Shown here: one piece after another, positions 26,872 through 37,400 of the stretch
Position numbering within the stretch: the first letter of the stretch is position 1
Layout of the letters: every line of letters starts with the position of its first letter
NCBI RefSeq assembly: GCF_900099995.1
Contig: NZ_FNCZ01000001.1
Coordinates: 620,001 to 684,000 of the forward strand
DNA from: Winogradskyella thalassocola
GTDB lineage: Bacteria > Bacteroidota > Bacteroidia > Flavobacteriales > Flavobacteriaceae
Direction of reading: 5' to 3'
DNA: 64,000 nucleotides
Notes under the pieces: model-generated
Database searches by the model: none
Told to the model about the DNA's origin: nothing
Seen by the model: only the letters and a program-made list of their open reading frames with translations
Program-made: the position numbers and the translations under genes

Positions 26872-29205
26872 ATGATAGATTCAGAACCAAAGGTTATAAT
26901 ACATAAAATACATAAAGAAAAGACTTTGGCTCATGAAACGTCAATGCCAAATCCTAAAATTGAATTAGACTACTCACTAACAGGAAAAAATGCTACTAGA
27001 GCTATAGAATTAGGACTTGCTGAGGCAGATTGGTATCAAACTCCTGTACCTCGTAAAACTATGCGAAAATTATTGGTAAGAAAGGATGGGCCTGCCATTG
27101 TAGATACCATGATTCTTGTTGCTATTTTAATTAGTTCAGCTGCAGCTACCATTTTACTTTGGGGGACCTGGTGGGTTTTGATTCCTTATCTTATTTACGC
27201 TGTATTTTATAGTACAAGTTCAGACTCTAGATGGCATGAGTGTAGCCATGGAACAGCATTTAAAACCGATTGGATGAATAATGTGGTTTATGAAGTAGCC
27301 TCTTTTATGGTGATGAGAGAATCTGTAGTTTGGCGCTGGAGTCACACCCGTCACCACAGTGATACTATTATTGTCGGACGAGATCCGGAAATTCAAATAC
27401 CGCGTCCACCGAACATTAAAAATCTCATTTTATCCATATTTAATTGGGGTGGTTACAAAACATTCTTTCCTAGTTTAATTCGGCATGCGTTCGGAAAAAT
27501 TACGGCATCCGAAAAAACGTATATTCCAGAAACTGAATTCGGAAGAATATTTAAAATTGCTCGTATTTATCTAGCAATTTATACTACTGTGATTTGTTTG
27601 TCCATAATTTTGGGTTCTTGGATTCCCATATTTCTATTTGTATTACCTCAAATCTTCGGGACTTGGCTCATGATTGTGCATAATACAACGCAACATGCTG
27701 GTTTAGCAGAAAACGTTTTGGATCATCGTTTAAATTGCCGTACCGTTTATATGAATCCGATAAGTAGATTCATATACTGGAATATGAATTATCATACGGA
27801 ACATCATATGTTTCCGCTTGTGCCTTACCATGCGCTTCCTAAATTACACGAACTTATAAAAGATGATTGCCCACCTGTTTATACGTCTATTTACGACGCT
27901 TGGAGTGAAATAATCCCAGCAATAAAAAGACAAGTTAAAGAACCTGGTTATTACGTGAAACGCAAATTGCCAGAAGCAAAAACAATAGCACCTGAAGGTT
28001 TGGTAAGGTCTAATGTATTACCAGATGCTGAAGGCTGGTTAGAGATTTGTTCTAACAAGGATTTGGAAAAAGAAGATATTATTAGATTCGATCATGTAAA
28101 GAAAACATTTGCTCTTTTTCGTGATAATCAAGGCTGTCTTCATGCTACAGATGGTATTTGCACACATGGGAATACACACTTAAGCGAAGGTTTAATTAAA
28201 GGTAAAATCATAGAATGCCCAAAACACAATGGGCGTTTTAATATCGAAGATGGCTCTCCGGCACGCGCCCCAATTTGTCAAGGATTGGCAACTTATCCTA
28301 TTGAAAATCGAAATGATAAAATCTGGCTTAATATTGAAAAGGCAGGTGGAGCGGGTTCGCGCAAGAAAAAAAGTTATAATTTAAAAGTAATTAGTAACCA
28401 AAATGTTTCAACATTTATAAAGGAACTTATTCTTGAGCCTATAAATACGAATGAAGAAATAGAATTTGTACCTGGAGATTATATGCAAATTGACATCCCA
28501 GAATACAATCAAATACAATTTAATCAATTTGATATTCCAGAGCCTTATGCTTCCGTTTGGAATCATCAGAGAATTTTTGATTTAAATTGCAGTAATACAA
28601 AGGTTGGTCGCGCCAATAATTACTCATTAGCCAATAACGGATTTAAAGAACACGCACTTAAATTTAATGTTCGTATAGCGACTCCTCCTCCAGGTCAAGA
28701 CTGTCCACCAGGAATTGGATCTAGTTATCTTTTTAATTTAAAACCAGGAGATAATGTAACTGCTACTGGTAGTTTTGGGGATTTCCATATAAAACCTACA
28801 CACAGAGAAATGGTTTATATTGGAGGTGGTGCAGGTATGGCTCCAATTCGTTCTCATATTGCTCATCTATTTGAAAATGAATCTACCCATAGAAAAGTGA
28901 GTTACTGGTATGGAGCACGCTCTAAACAAGAAATTTTTTATGATGACTATTTCAAAGGCATTCAATATCAACATGCTAATTTCAATTTCCAAATAGCACT
29001 TTCTGAGCCATTAGAAGAAGATAAATGGGAAGGACAAACGGGTTTTATTCATCAAGTTGTTTTTGATACTTATTTAAAAACACATCCCAACCCTAAAGCC
29101 CTAGAATTTTATCTATGCGGTCCACCAAAGATGATTAAGGCATGTACTAAAATGTTGACTCAATTAGGAGTGACAAGTCATCAAATTGCTTTTGATGAGT
29201 TTTAA
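26872..29205 (+). CDS. Membrane di-iron hydroxylase-Rieske-NqrF-like reductase fusion (putative O-demethylase)
   Basis: A single 777-residue chain with three redox parts. Residues 75-345 are a fatty-acid-desaturase/alkane-hydroxylase-type membrane domain with His boxes HECSH (122-126), HTRHH (158-162), H270-H275 and HTEHH (308-312). Residues about 385-490 are a Rieske [2Fe-2S] domain: Cys430-x-His432, 16 residues, Cys449-x2-His452. Residues about 500-777 match the FAD/NAD reductase half of NqrF: GDYMQIDIP, RANNYSLAN, GGGAGMAPIRSH (651-662), YWYGARS (678-684) and FYLCGPP (746-752). Known precedent is the separate rhizobial MocD/MocE/MocF set, linked to O-demethylation of a methylated inosamine. 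Here all electron-transfer partners are fused, so NADH could drive hydroxylation directly. The genomic setting suggests a methylated sugar as substrate (inference). It heads an operon with a creatininase-like gene 11 bases downstream. Confidence 0.85.
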   Translation: MIDSEPKVIIHKIHKEKTLAHETSMPNPKIELDYSLTGKNATRAIELGLAEADWYQTPVPRKTMRKLLVRKDGPAIVDTMILVAILISSAAATILLWGTWWVLIPYLIYAVFYSTSSDSRWHECSHGTAFKTDWMNNVVYEVASFMVMRESVVWRWSHTRHHSDTIIVGRDPEIQIPRPPNIKNLILSIFNWGGYKTFFPSLIRHAFGKITASEKTYIPETEFGRIFKIARIYLAIYTTVICLSIILGSWIPIFLFVLPQIFGTWLMIVHNTTQHAGLAENVLDHRLNCRTVYMNPISRFIYWNMNYHTEHHMFPLVPYHALPKLHELIKDDCPPVYTSIYDAWSEIIPAIKRQVKEPGYYVKRKLPEAKTIAPEGLVRSNVLPDAEGWLEICSNKDLEKEDIIRFDHVKKTFALFRDNQGCLHATDGICTHGNTHLSEGLIKGKIIECPKHNGRFNIEDGSPARAPICQGLATYPIENRNDKIWLNIEKAGGAGSRKKKSYNLKVISNQNVSTFIKELILEPINTNEEIEFVPGDYMQIDIPEYNQIQFNQFDIPEPYASVWNHQRIFDLNCSNTKVGRANNYSLANNGFKEHALKFNVRIATPPPGQDCPPGIGSSYLFNLKPGDNVTATGSFGDFHIKPTHREMVYIGGGAGMAPIRSHIAHLFENESTHRKVSYWYGARSKQEIFYDDYFKGIQYQHANFNFQIALSEPLEEDKWEGQTGFIHQVVFDTYLKTHPNPKALEFYLCGPPKMIKACTKMLTQLGVTSHQIAFDEF

Positions 29206-29216
29206 TACTGAACAAT

Positions 29217-29948
29217 ATGAACACTTTTACTGAAACTACAAATACAGCTTCAACTTGGGGACTATACGAACAAATGCGACCTCAGGAAATTGAAGCTATT
29301 CAAGAAAAAACACCTATTGCTTACTTGCCTTGGGGAGCTATTGAATATCATGGAAATCATAATCCTACAGGTCTTGATAGCATAAAAGCGTTTAACCTAT
29401 GCAAAGACTTAGCAGAAAAAAATGGAGGGCTTGTTTTTCCTGTTGTTAATTTGGCTGCTAATTTAATTAAATCCTATCCTGGTGTAAACTTCCCTAAACA
29501 TTCTATTGAGTTTTCAGAGAACCTCATTAGGCTTGTTTGTGAAGAATATTTAGAACAACTTGTTGCACAAGGTTTTAAGATTGTTGTTTTATTATCTGGT
29601 CATGCTGGTGAACCTCACCTCACCATTTTAAAAACTGTAGCAGAAGAGTTTAATAACAAATATCCTGATAAGAGATTTTGGGCATTGGCTGAATTTGATA
29701 TTTTACCAAATGATTTATTGGTGGCTAACCATTCTGCCATAGGTGAAACGTCTTTACAGTTATTCTACGCACCCGAAACGGTAGATTTAGAGACTTTACC
29801 AAAGGATAGATTAATTACGCTAGAATTAGATGCTGTTTCTGGTGACGATCCAAGATTAGCGACTATAGCATTAGGAGAACAAATTGTAACATCGTTTGTA
29901 AAAAATGGCTCTATAATTATAGAAGAGCTAAAACAAAAATATTTATGA
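29217..29948 (+). CDS. Creatininase-family metal-dependent hydrolase
   Basis: Cytoplasmic protein of 243 residues. It keeps the family's metal ligands: Glu43 and His45 in GAIEYHG, Asp54, His129 in SGHAGEP and Glu177 in IGETS. The family includes creatinine amidohydrolase but also enzymes that open lactams or lactones, so creatinine is not implied. Its position between the oxygenase fusion and an aldo/keto reductase (4-base overlap with the latter) suggests a step on the oxidised sugar, for example lactone or amide opening; this is inference. Confidence 0.82.
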   Translation: MNTFTETTNTASTWGLYEQMRPQEIEAIQEKTPIAYLPWGAIEYHGNHNPTGLDSIKAFNLCKDLAEKNGGLVFPVVNLAANLIKSYPGVNFPKHSIEFSENLIRLVCEEYLEQLVAQGFKIVVLLSGHAGEPHLTILKTVAEEFNNKYPDKRFWALAEFDILPNDLLVANHSAIGETSLQLFYAPETVDLETLPKDRLITLELDAVSGDDPRLATIALGEQIVTSFVKNGSIIIEELKQKYL

Positions 29949-30907
29949 AGTATAGAAAATTAGGAAGAACAGGTATAGAAATTAGCGAAATTAGCTTAGG
30001 TACTTGGGCTTTTGGAAATAAGGTATATGGAGGTGTTGATGAAAAAGATGGGATAAATACCATTCATGCAGGTATTGATATGGGTGTAAATATTTTTGAT
30101 ACAGCACCTCAATACGGAACTCCAGAACAAGATGGTGTTGCCGAAATTGTTTTAGGAAAAGCTCTAAAAGGCAAACGTGATAAGGTACATGTATCTACAA
30201 AATTTGGACGAAATCCTACGATTAAAAACGGAGCTTCTCAATTTTATAAATCTCGAATCATAGACTCTGTAGAAGAAAGTTTGACACGCCTGCAAACCGA
30301 CTATATCGATGTGTTGTTTTTTCATTCCCCTTTTTCTCCCGAAGAGATTAATGACGATGTTTGGGAAGGAATTGAGCAGGTTAAAAAGCAAGGTAAAGTG
30401 CGTTTTATTGGGCATTCTATTTCCATGTTTCATCAAACCGAACAAATGGCTCGACACTGGGCAAAAGAAAGTAAAATAGACGTTATTCAAGTGGTCTTGA
30501 GTTTAATGAATAAAGAATCTCAGCAATTAATAGAAGATCTACAAGAATATCCTATTGGAGTGTTCGGTAGAGAGTGTTTGGCTAACGGATTTTTATCAGG
30601 AGCTATTACAAAAGACACAAATTTTGCAGAAGGCACATTGAATGCACGCTATTCACGACAAGAAATTGAAGAACGGGTAGACCAAGTAAATGCGTTTAAG
30701 TTTTTACTGAGAGATGACGTTAAAAATATGCCTCAAGCAGCGTTACGTTGGGTATTAGATCAAAAAGGGATTTCAACAGTTTTATCAGGAGCCAAAAATA
30801 TAAGTGAGTTAAAAGGTGCAGTCTCTGCCTCAGAAGCAAAGCCATTTACAGAAACGGAATTAAAATTGGCCAAAGATGTATTGAAAAAAGATTTTGAACC
30901 TGCTTAA
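29945..30907 (+). CDS. Aldo/keto reductase
   Basis: NAD(P)H-dependent oxidoreductase of 320 residues with a TIM-barrel. The catalytic tetrad is visible: Asp52 and Tyr57 in FDTAPQYG, Lys86 in VSTKFG and His127 in FFHSP. The cofactor loop near the C-terminus reads STVLSGAKN. Its ATG overlaps the creatininase-like stop (ATGA), so translation is coupled. It probably reduces or oxidises a sugar aldehyde from the same pathway; the exact substrate is unknown. Confidence 0.88.
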   Translation: MKYRKLGRTGIEISEISLGTWAFGNKVYGGVDEKDGINTIHAGIDMGVNIFDTAPQYGTPEQDGVAEIVLGKALKGKRDKVHVSTKFGRNPTIKNGASQFYKSRIIDSVEESLTRLQTDYIDVLFFHSPFSPEEINDDVWEGIEQVKKQGKVRFIGHSISMFHQTEQMARHWAKESKIDVIQVVLSLMNKESQQLIEDLQEYPIGVFGRECLANGFLSGAITKDTNFAEGTLNARYSRQEIEERVDQVNAFKFLLRDDVKNMPQAALRWVLDQKGISTVLSGAKNISELKGAVSASEAKPFTETELKLAKDVLKKDFEPA

Positions 30908-30971
30908 AACGTTTCATTTATCTAGTTAGGCAACATAGCCGAAGATTACATAATGATAGCGTTAAATTAAA

Positions 30972-31016
30972 TAACCTCCAGCACAATTTATTAATTTGTA
31001 CTGGAGGTTATATTTT
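30972..31016. terminator. Bidirectional terminator between the aldo/keto reductase and Sus operons
   Basis: Arms of 15 bases (30972-30986 and 30996-31010) with a single mismatch contain AACCTCCAG/CTGGAGGTT, followed by TATTTTT on the plus strand. It sits between convergent operons. Confidence 0.85.
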
Positions 31017-31056
31017 TAGTATGTTTTTAATACTATATTATTTTTGATAACCGATT

Positions 31057-32784
31057 TTACTCATCTTCTAAAGTAACTGTTAGAATAGGAGCGGTAGCCG
31101 CTGATTCTGAACTGTCAAACTGTAAATGCGCCCAAAGTGGCATATCATTTCTGTTAGCACCAATTCTAAGAAACATGAACTCTCCTGCACTTGCACCATT
31201 TTCATATTGGTCGTTTATAAAGGTCGCTAAGGTTAGACCTGATGGATCATCCATAACAAATTCACCAAGAGCATCTCCATTTTTAATAAACCCTTTTTGA
31301 ATTCCAGCAGCAGTTGCATCTGTATCATAATCTCCTGCAAAATAATCTGTTGAAAGCACTTCTGAAGTAGATCTAGGTGCTATAGCATACACATCGAACT
31401 CTACCGGTACCCAAGAGTTATTATTAATCACATTAACCTTTAAAACGGCTGATTTTACTCTTTTACCTTCAGGAATTTCTGGTAAAGCAAATGGCATAAC
31501 ACTAACTACTTGATCATCACCTCCAACGCCTGTGGCAACATGGCCACCAAATAACTGGGTCCATGTAGCATCCACAGATCCTCCACTCCAAATTGTGGCA
31601 TCTGCTGCGTCTGCACTTACATCGAACGCCGCGTTTGGATCTACAATCTCAATAGTAAAAGTCAAATCAGATGATTCTACACCATTGGTAGCAACTATGG
31701 TAATATCGTAAATACCTAAATCGCATCCTCCACAATTAGTATAAGGATCAAAAGTTATAACGCCTGATCCAAAGCCATTATCAACAAAATTTGCGAACTG
31801 TGGTAAATTATTTGCTTCCATAGTAATATTGCCTCCTAACGGATCTACGGCTTCTATTTCTACGTCTAAAACAGCTCCTTCAGCTAATACAACATTATCC
31901 ACAGGTAGAAAAACAGGTGCTTGATTTTGTGTTAGCGTTGTGATTTCCATATTTAAAACTCTATGCGTTCCTGGGTCGTCTAAATTAAAATTACCAGCTA
32001 CCATAGACCAGTAATCTTGGTGCGTAATTTTACGTCTAAATTTATAGTTTTCTCCAATTAGAACAACGTCTCCTCCTTGCTTATTCGCGTATATATCATA
32101 AGTCATAGTAACGGCATCAACATCCATTTTTACATGGTAAGTTAAACCTGCATGATACTCTAGCTCGTTATCTGCTGCGTACCCAGTATCATCATAAGCA
32201 TCTATTTTACCTGAAGGATTTAATCTTACGATACATGAATTATCAGAATACGTTGTTGCGATACCATCTAAGATACCTACAACACCATCCATTATATCTT
32301 TACTAGGAATCATATCAAACTCAACAGTAAATTTGCCTGTTTGAGTACCTTGTGGAATTAAAATAGATTGCCATTCGTTAATTCTACTAGTATATCCATC
32401 TAGATTACCTCTAAAATTAAAGACTACTGTTTTCTCATATCCAGAAGGACGGGTAGCTATAAAATTAACTCTTTTTGATTCTTCCTCTGTAGGAGCATAG
32501 GTATAGTTTAAGTCGTTGCTCAATACCTCACCCGTCTCGTCGTCTACCCACTGTACAGTGGTGTCCTCACTTGGAGATACTTGTAGGCTTAGATCTAATG
32601 TTTCTCCTATTAAAACGTCATAACCTTCCCATGCAATACCAGTTATATTATCTCCTTCTCCCCAAAAATAAACGGTTAAATCCGTGTCAGATAATGTTGG
32701 ATTATTTACATCGTCTTGATTACATGATGATGTAAGAAGTAATAAAATACTAAAAATATAGGCACTATAATTCTTTATTTTCAT
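31057..32784 (-). CDS. Surface glycan-binding lipoprotein with C-terminal locus-specific module
   Basis: Third gene of the SusC-SusD operon. The 575-residue lipoprotein has a lipobox (TSSC, Cys21), a PKD/Ig-like N-terminal region, a central concanavalin-like beta-sandwich (about 125-285) and an Ig/cadherin-like domain (about 290-380). A ~190-residue module (385-575) shares anchors with six other copies in this locus (ALPEIP, STDYFAGDYD, INDQYENGASAGEFMFLRI). Position corresponds to SusE/SusF-type surface binding proteins, but the domain plan is different. A role in holding glycan at the cell surface is inferred. Confidence 0.8.
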   Translation of the reverse strand: MKIKNYSAYIFSILLLLTSSCNQDDVNNPTLSDTDLTVYFWGEGDNITGIAWEGYDVLIGETLDLSLQVSPSEDTTVQWVDDETGEVLSNDLNYTYAPTEEESKRVNFIATRPSGYEKTVVFNFRGNLDGYTSRINEWQSILIPQGTQTGKFTVEFDMIPSKDIMDGVVGILDGIATTYSDNSCIVRLNPSGKIDAYDDTGYAADNELEYHAGLTYHVKMDVDAVTMTYDIYANKQGGDVVLIGENYKFRRKITHQDYWSMVAGNFNLDDPGTHRVLNMEITTLTQNQAPVFLPVDNVVLAEGAVLDVEIEAVDPLGGNITMEANNLPQFANFVDNGFGSGVITFDPYTNCGGCDLGIYDITIVATNGVESSDLTFTIEIVDPNAAFDVSADAADATIWSGGSVDATWTQLFGGHVATGVGGDDQVVSVMPFALPEIPEGKRVKSAVLKVNVINNNSWVPVEFDVYAIAPRSTSEVLSTDYFAGDYDTDATAAGIQKGFIKNGDALGEFVMDDPSGLTLATFINDQYENGASAGEFMFLRIGANRNDMPLWAHLQFDSSESAATAPILTVTLEDE

Positions 32785-32798
32785 AATGATTTTTTTTA

Positions 32799-34469
32799 TT
32801 AATCTGATAAATCAACTCCTCTTGTTAAACTATTATCCCACCAGATAGGTGCTCCCCAAAAATTGACACCATTATCTAAATGTGCTTCTAAATTGTCTCT
32901 ATTAAAATTCATTTCAGAATTAGGATATGGTAATCTTCTTGGAATTAGACCATTTAATGTTTGATCCGTATAGGCGTTATCAGTGGCTGGTTTAAGTTTT
33001 GGGAAGCCCGACCTTCTCCAGTTTGCAAAGCCTTCTATGCCGTTATAAAAGTTATTAATGTAATGTTGCATGTTTATAGCCTCCATTTTATCAGAAGTAT
33101 TGCTCCATAAATTTTCAGCATAAACATCAGCACTAAGATCTAAATTTGGTTCTGCACCTAATATTGAAACCAGTTCTTCAATGTTAGCAAAAATGGCATT
33201 TTTATAATGTGTTTTAGCATCACCTCCAAAATTAATCCAACCTCTTTGAGCCGCTTCCGCCAACCAAAGCTCTACTTCAGAATAAGATTGATATATTGAT
33301 GGTAAATCTATACGTGTTAAGTGTCTTCTTATCTGAAGAGGTTTAAAATATTTATCAATTTGAACGGTTCTTCCATTTTTTTCCACAAAACGTGGAGACC
33401 AAATATCTGCAGGTGCACCTTCAGGCGCTTCAAATAAAAAGTATCCAGGTGCATATCCTTCAAGAATTCCATAGGTTGCTAAATATTCTTGTGTTATCTC
33501 TATACTCGTTTCGGTTGAAGATTTCGAATTATATCTAGACGTGGCATCTTCTTGGTAAGCTGCATACATTCCAAACATCATTAATAGTCTTGGATCATTA
33601 TTTTCCCTTAAGTAAGAGACATAGGTTTCACAGGTAACCATTATTTCTTCTGAAAAATTTTGGACTTGTGAAAATCCATTTCCTCTAATTTCTGAGGTAC
33701 CACTTGTACTTACAGTAAAATCACCATGTTCTACTTTTGCAGCGTCATCAATATTTTCCATTACACCGTCTTCAATAGCTGATACTGCTTCTGTTTCGGC
33801 TTTAGACAAATTAACGTTGACCAATCTCATGGCATATCTTAACCTTAATGAGTTTGCAAACTTTCTCCATCTCTCAACATCACCATTATACATTAAATCA
33901 CCTTCTAGAGCCTTAGTGTTATCCAATTGTGTGGCGGCTTCTTTCAATTCCTTAAAGAAATCGTTATAAATGTCTTCTTGATTATCATAAGCTGGATGTA
34001 AATTATCTTCCTCTGCTTGTGCTCCAGCTTCAAAATATGGTAAATCTCCATATGTGTCGGTTAGTTGAGCAAAGATCATGACTTTTAAAATTCTTGCTAC
34101 GGCCTCGTAATTTACAAGTTCAGGATTCTGTTCAGCTTCTTGAATGGCGTAAGTTAAATCACTGATTTCACGATAAGAACTTTTCCACATATACTCCATA
34201 TAACTTATATCGAGTTTATAGGCTTGCCCATGCGATACTGTCCATCCGTCCGAAATCATTTGCGTAATTGACATATGATATGCGGCTAAAGACCTCCACT
34301 GTGTTTCTCTATCTCCTGAGTAGCTCGTTTGTACTTTAGAGATTAAGGTTTTAGGATTTGCTATTGTTGAGGTTGTTGGGTCAACATTTAAGTCGTTAAA
34401 ATCTTCGCAACTTGTTATTAGTGTTAAAGTAGACACTAGTAATATCAATATTTTTATACTTGTCTTCAT
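32799..34469 (-). CDS. SusD/RagB-type nutrient-binding lipoprotein
   Basis: Outer-membrane lipoprotein of 556 residues (lipobox ITSC, Cys21) of the helical SusD-like family, which caps the SusC channel and binds oligosaccharide. Family features are the N-terminal EDFNDLNVDPTTST, TDTYGDLPYFEA (near 140-155) and the C-terminal RRLPYPNSEMNFN. It begins three bases after SusC ends, as is standard. Glycan specificity is not readable. Confidence 0.95.
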   Translation of the reverse strand: MKTSIKILILLVSTLTLITSCEDFNDLNVDPTTSTIANPKTLISKVQTSYSGDRETQWRSLAAYHMSITQMISDGWTVSHGQAYKLDISYMEYMWKSSYREISDLTYAIQEAEQNPELVNYEAVARILKVMIFAQLTDTYGDLPYFEAGAQAEEDNLHPAYDNQEDIYNDFFKELKEAATQLDNTKALEGDLMYNGDVERWRKFANSLRLRYAMRLVNVNLSKAETEAVSAIEDGVMENIDDAAKVEHGDFTVSTSGTSEIRGNGFSQVQNFSEEIMVTCETYVSYLRENNDPRLLMMFGMYAAYQEDATSRYNSKSSTETSIEITQEYLATYGILEGYAPGYFLFEAPEGAPADIWSPRFVEKNGRTVQIDKYFKPLQIRRHLTRIDLPSIYQSYSEVELWLAEAAQRGWINFGGDAKTHYKNAIFANIEELVSILGAEPNLDLSADVYAENLWSNTSDKMEAINMQHYINNFYNGIEGFANWRRSGFPKLKPATDNAYTDQTLNGLIPRRLPYPNSEMNFNRDNLEAHLDNGVNFWGAPIWWDNSLTRGVDLSD

Positions 34470-34472
34470 TTT

Positions 34473-37400
34473 TTAAAATTTTGCAGTTAAGTTAAATCCG
34501 TAACTTCGTCTTTGTGGTAAAGAACCATATTCGTATCCCTGTCCATTACTAATATTGTAAGTTGACTCGGGATCGACATTAGGGACATTAGAATGAATTA
34601 ACCATAAGTTTCGACCAATAATAGAAAAGGTTAAACCATTAAGATATTTAATGTTTTTCAATGCTTTTGGGCCTAAAGAATATGATAAAGATACTTCTCT
34701 TAATTTTACATATGATGCATCGTAAATAAATGGTTTTATAATATGCGAATTTGCTATACTACCCCAGTAATCTTTAGGATCTACGTAAACATCGTTGGAT
34801 CTATAATTTGGGTTTCCGTCTACACCAACTCCATCTTCAATAACACCTTGTGCTAAATAACCACCTGTGGCAACCCAACTACTTGGTAGTTCACCTGCAC
34901 TTTCTCTTTCTGATTCGGACATTGCCCAACCCTCTCTTCCTTCTAAGGTTGCAATATGTGCTCCTTGCTGATGTAATTTCTGATTGGTCATAGATAATAT
35001 ATCTGCTCCAGATTTTACTTGAATTAAAGCTCTTAACTTAAATCCTTTATATTGAATAGCATTAGTAATACCTCCTGTAAATTTATATTGTCCATTACCT
35101 AATGAAACTTGTTCATCGGATCTTAATGGCAATCCATTTGGACCTATAATAGGGGTACCATCATCAGTACGTTTAAAGTCATAACCTACGATATCTCCAT
35201 AAGAACCTCCTTCTTCTGCAGTGATTAATGAGCTAATCCAATCTGCTCTTGCAATGGTTTGTGTTTTTGCTTCTTCATGCAGTTCTACAATTTCGTTTTC
35301 ATTGTGTGCAAAATTGAATGTCAAATCCCATCGCATATCCTCTGTTTTGATAGGAACAATATTTACCATGACTTCCCATCCTTTATTGTTGATTTCACCT
35401 GCATTAATACTAGCCGATTCAAAGCCGTTTGAATTAGAAATAGGAATATTCATTATTTCGTCATAGGTAGTTTGATTGTAGTGTGTGATATCTAAACCAA
35501 CTCTCCAATTAAATAGTTTTGCATCTAAACCAAATTCATAACCTTTTGTTCTTGAAGGATTAATATTGGTAAAATATGTGTTGTCATTAACGGTTGAAAA
35601 ATTTGCTCCGTTTGATGAATATGGATAATCGAAAAAAGTATTATAAGCATACGGATCTGTGTCTCCACCAACTTCGGCATATGAAGCTCTTAATTTTGCA
35701 TAAGATATAGTTTTCGATTTTAAATTTTCTATGGCCTTGGTTAAGACTAAAGCACCTGTAACTGATGGATAAAAATACCCGTTATTTCCTTTTTTTAGAG
35801 TGGATGACCAATCTTGTCTTCCGGTGACATCTATAAAGGCATAATCTTTAAAACTAACATTTGCAAAACCGTAAAAAGATCTTACTGATTTTCTAGGATT
35901 ATCTCTTCCTACTATAAATTCATTATAGTTATTTATAGAGATCACATCCTCTGATCCTTGATTTTTACCAAGTATGCTATTTGTTGAGCTTTCAAAATTC
36001 ATAATGTTTCCCCCAAGACTTGCTCCTATAGACCAATTATCATTTATTTCTTTATTCGCAGAGATTAGAAATTCAGTATTAATTTCGGTAGTTCTTGAAT
36101 CTATCTTTGTTAATTCTCCCCATTCTGCCAAAGGTGTTGTTCTTGGTGAGTAATTATAATAATCATATGTAAATGTATCTATACCAGATTTGAATTTGAA
36201 ATCTAACCAATCTGTGATATTGTAATTTAAAGATGCATACCCTAAAACTCTGTTCTTTTTAGATTCATTTTTCATTTGATATAATGAATAATAAGGATTG
36301 ATAATTCGTGTTGCAGAATTCCAAAACACATAATCACCGTTTGCGTCTACTGCACTATCTCTTAACCATTGTTGATCAATATTTCCTGGTAAGCCCAATA
36401 GTGCCAAAGCGGTATTTGCACCAGAATATCCTAAATAAGGTCTATTGTCAACATCTTCTATGGTAAAATTAACTTTTGCATCTAAAGTTAATTTCTCCCA
36501 CATTTTCATATAACCCTTTAATGTAAAGTTATTTCTATGTAAACCACTGTTTGGAACAATATCCTCCATTTTTACATCAGATGCAGAAAATAATAGGTTA
36601 GCCGATTCATTACCACCAGATAAGGAGATTGTATTTTGAATTGTATAGCCCGTTCTAAAAAAGGACTCAATATTGTCTTTTTTTACACCATAATCTCTAT
36701 ACTGACCATCGAAAGAGATAAATTGTAAATCTGGATCCATTTTACCACCCCAACTCCACATGCCTGTAGCGTCACCTATATCCCTTGGAGGTGTTCCGAT
36801 TCCTTGACCATAAACATGTTGAACATCCTCGTATCCACTTATGACTTCATCAAAAGTAGAATTTGTTGAAAAATTTATGTTGAATTTAGATTTTGAGTTC
36901 TTGTTAAACGATTTGGTAGTAATTAAAACCACACCATTTCCTCCTCTAGAACCGTACAATGCCGCTGCTGCTGGACCTTTTAAAACAGATATTGTTTCAA
37001 TGTCATCTGAGTTGACAGAAGAAATTCCATCCCCTAAATCTTGACCTCCATATTGTCCTGCTTGTCCAAAAGAGTTGTTATCCATTGGCACACCGTCAAT
37101 AACGTATAGGGGTTGATTAGAACCATTAAATTTTGTGTTTCCTCGAATAATAATCTTAGATGAACCACCCGATCCCGTATTTGGTTGCGCAATATCTACT
37201 CCGGCAACCTTACCCGCTAATGAGTTGACAGCATTAATACTCTTTATTTCAGCGAGTTCTTCACCATCGACTTTTGATATGGCATACCCTAAAGCTTGTT
37301 CCTTACGCGAAATTCCGAGAGCAGTAACCACTACTTCGTTAAGTGCTTCAACAGATTCAACCAGTTGAATATCAATAACTGAATTATCTCCTATAGTTAT

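Noticed and set aside
26872..29205. Plain fatty-acid desaturase, or the NqrF subunit of a sodium pump
   Set aside because: The His boxes alone suggest a desaturase and the C-terminus alone suggests NqrF. The chain has a Rieske domain in place of the NqrF ferredoxin, there are no other nqr genes, and the setting is a sugar locus.
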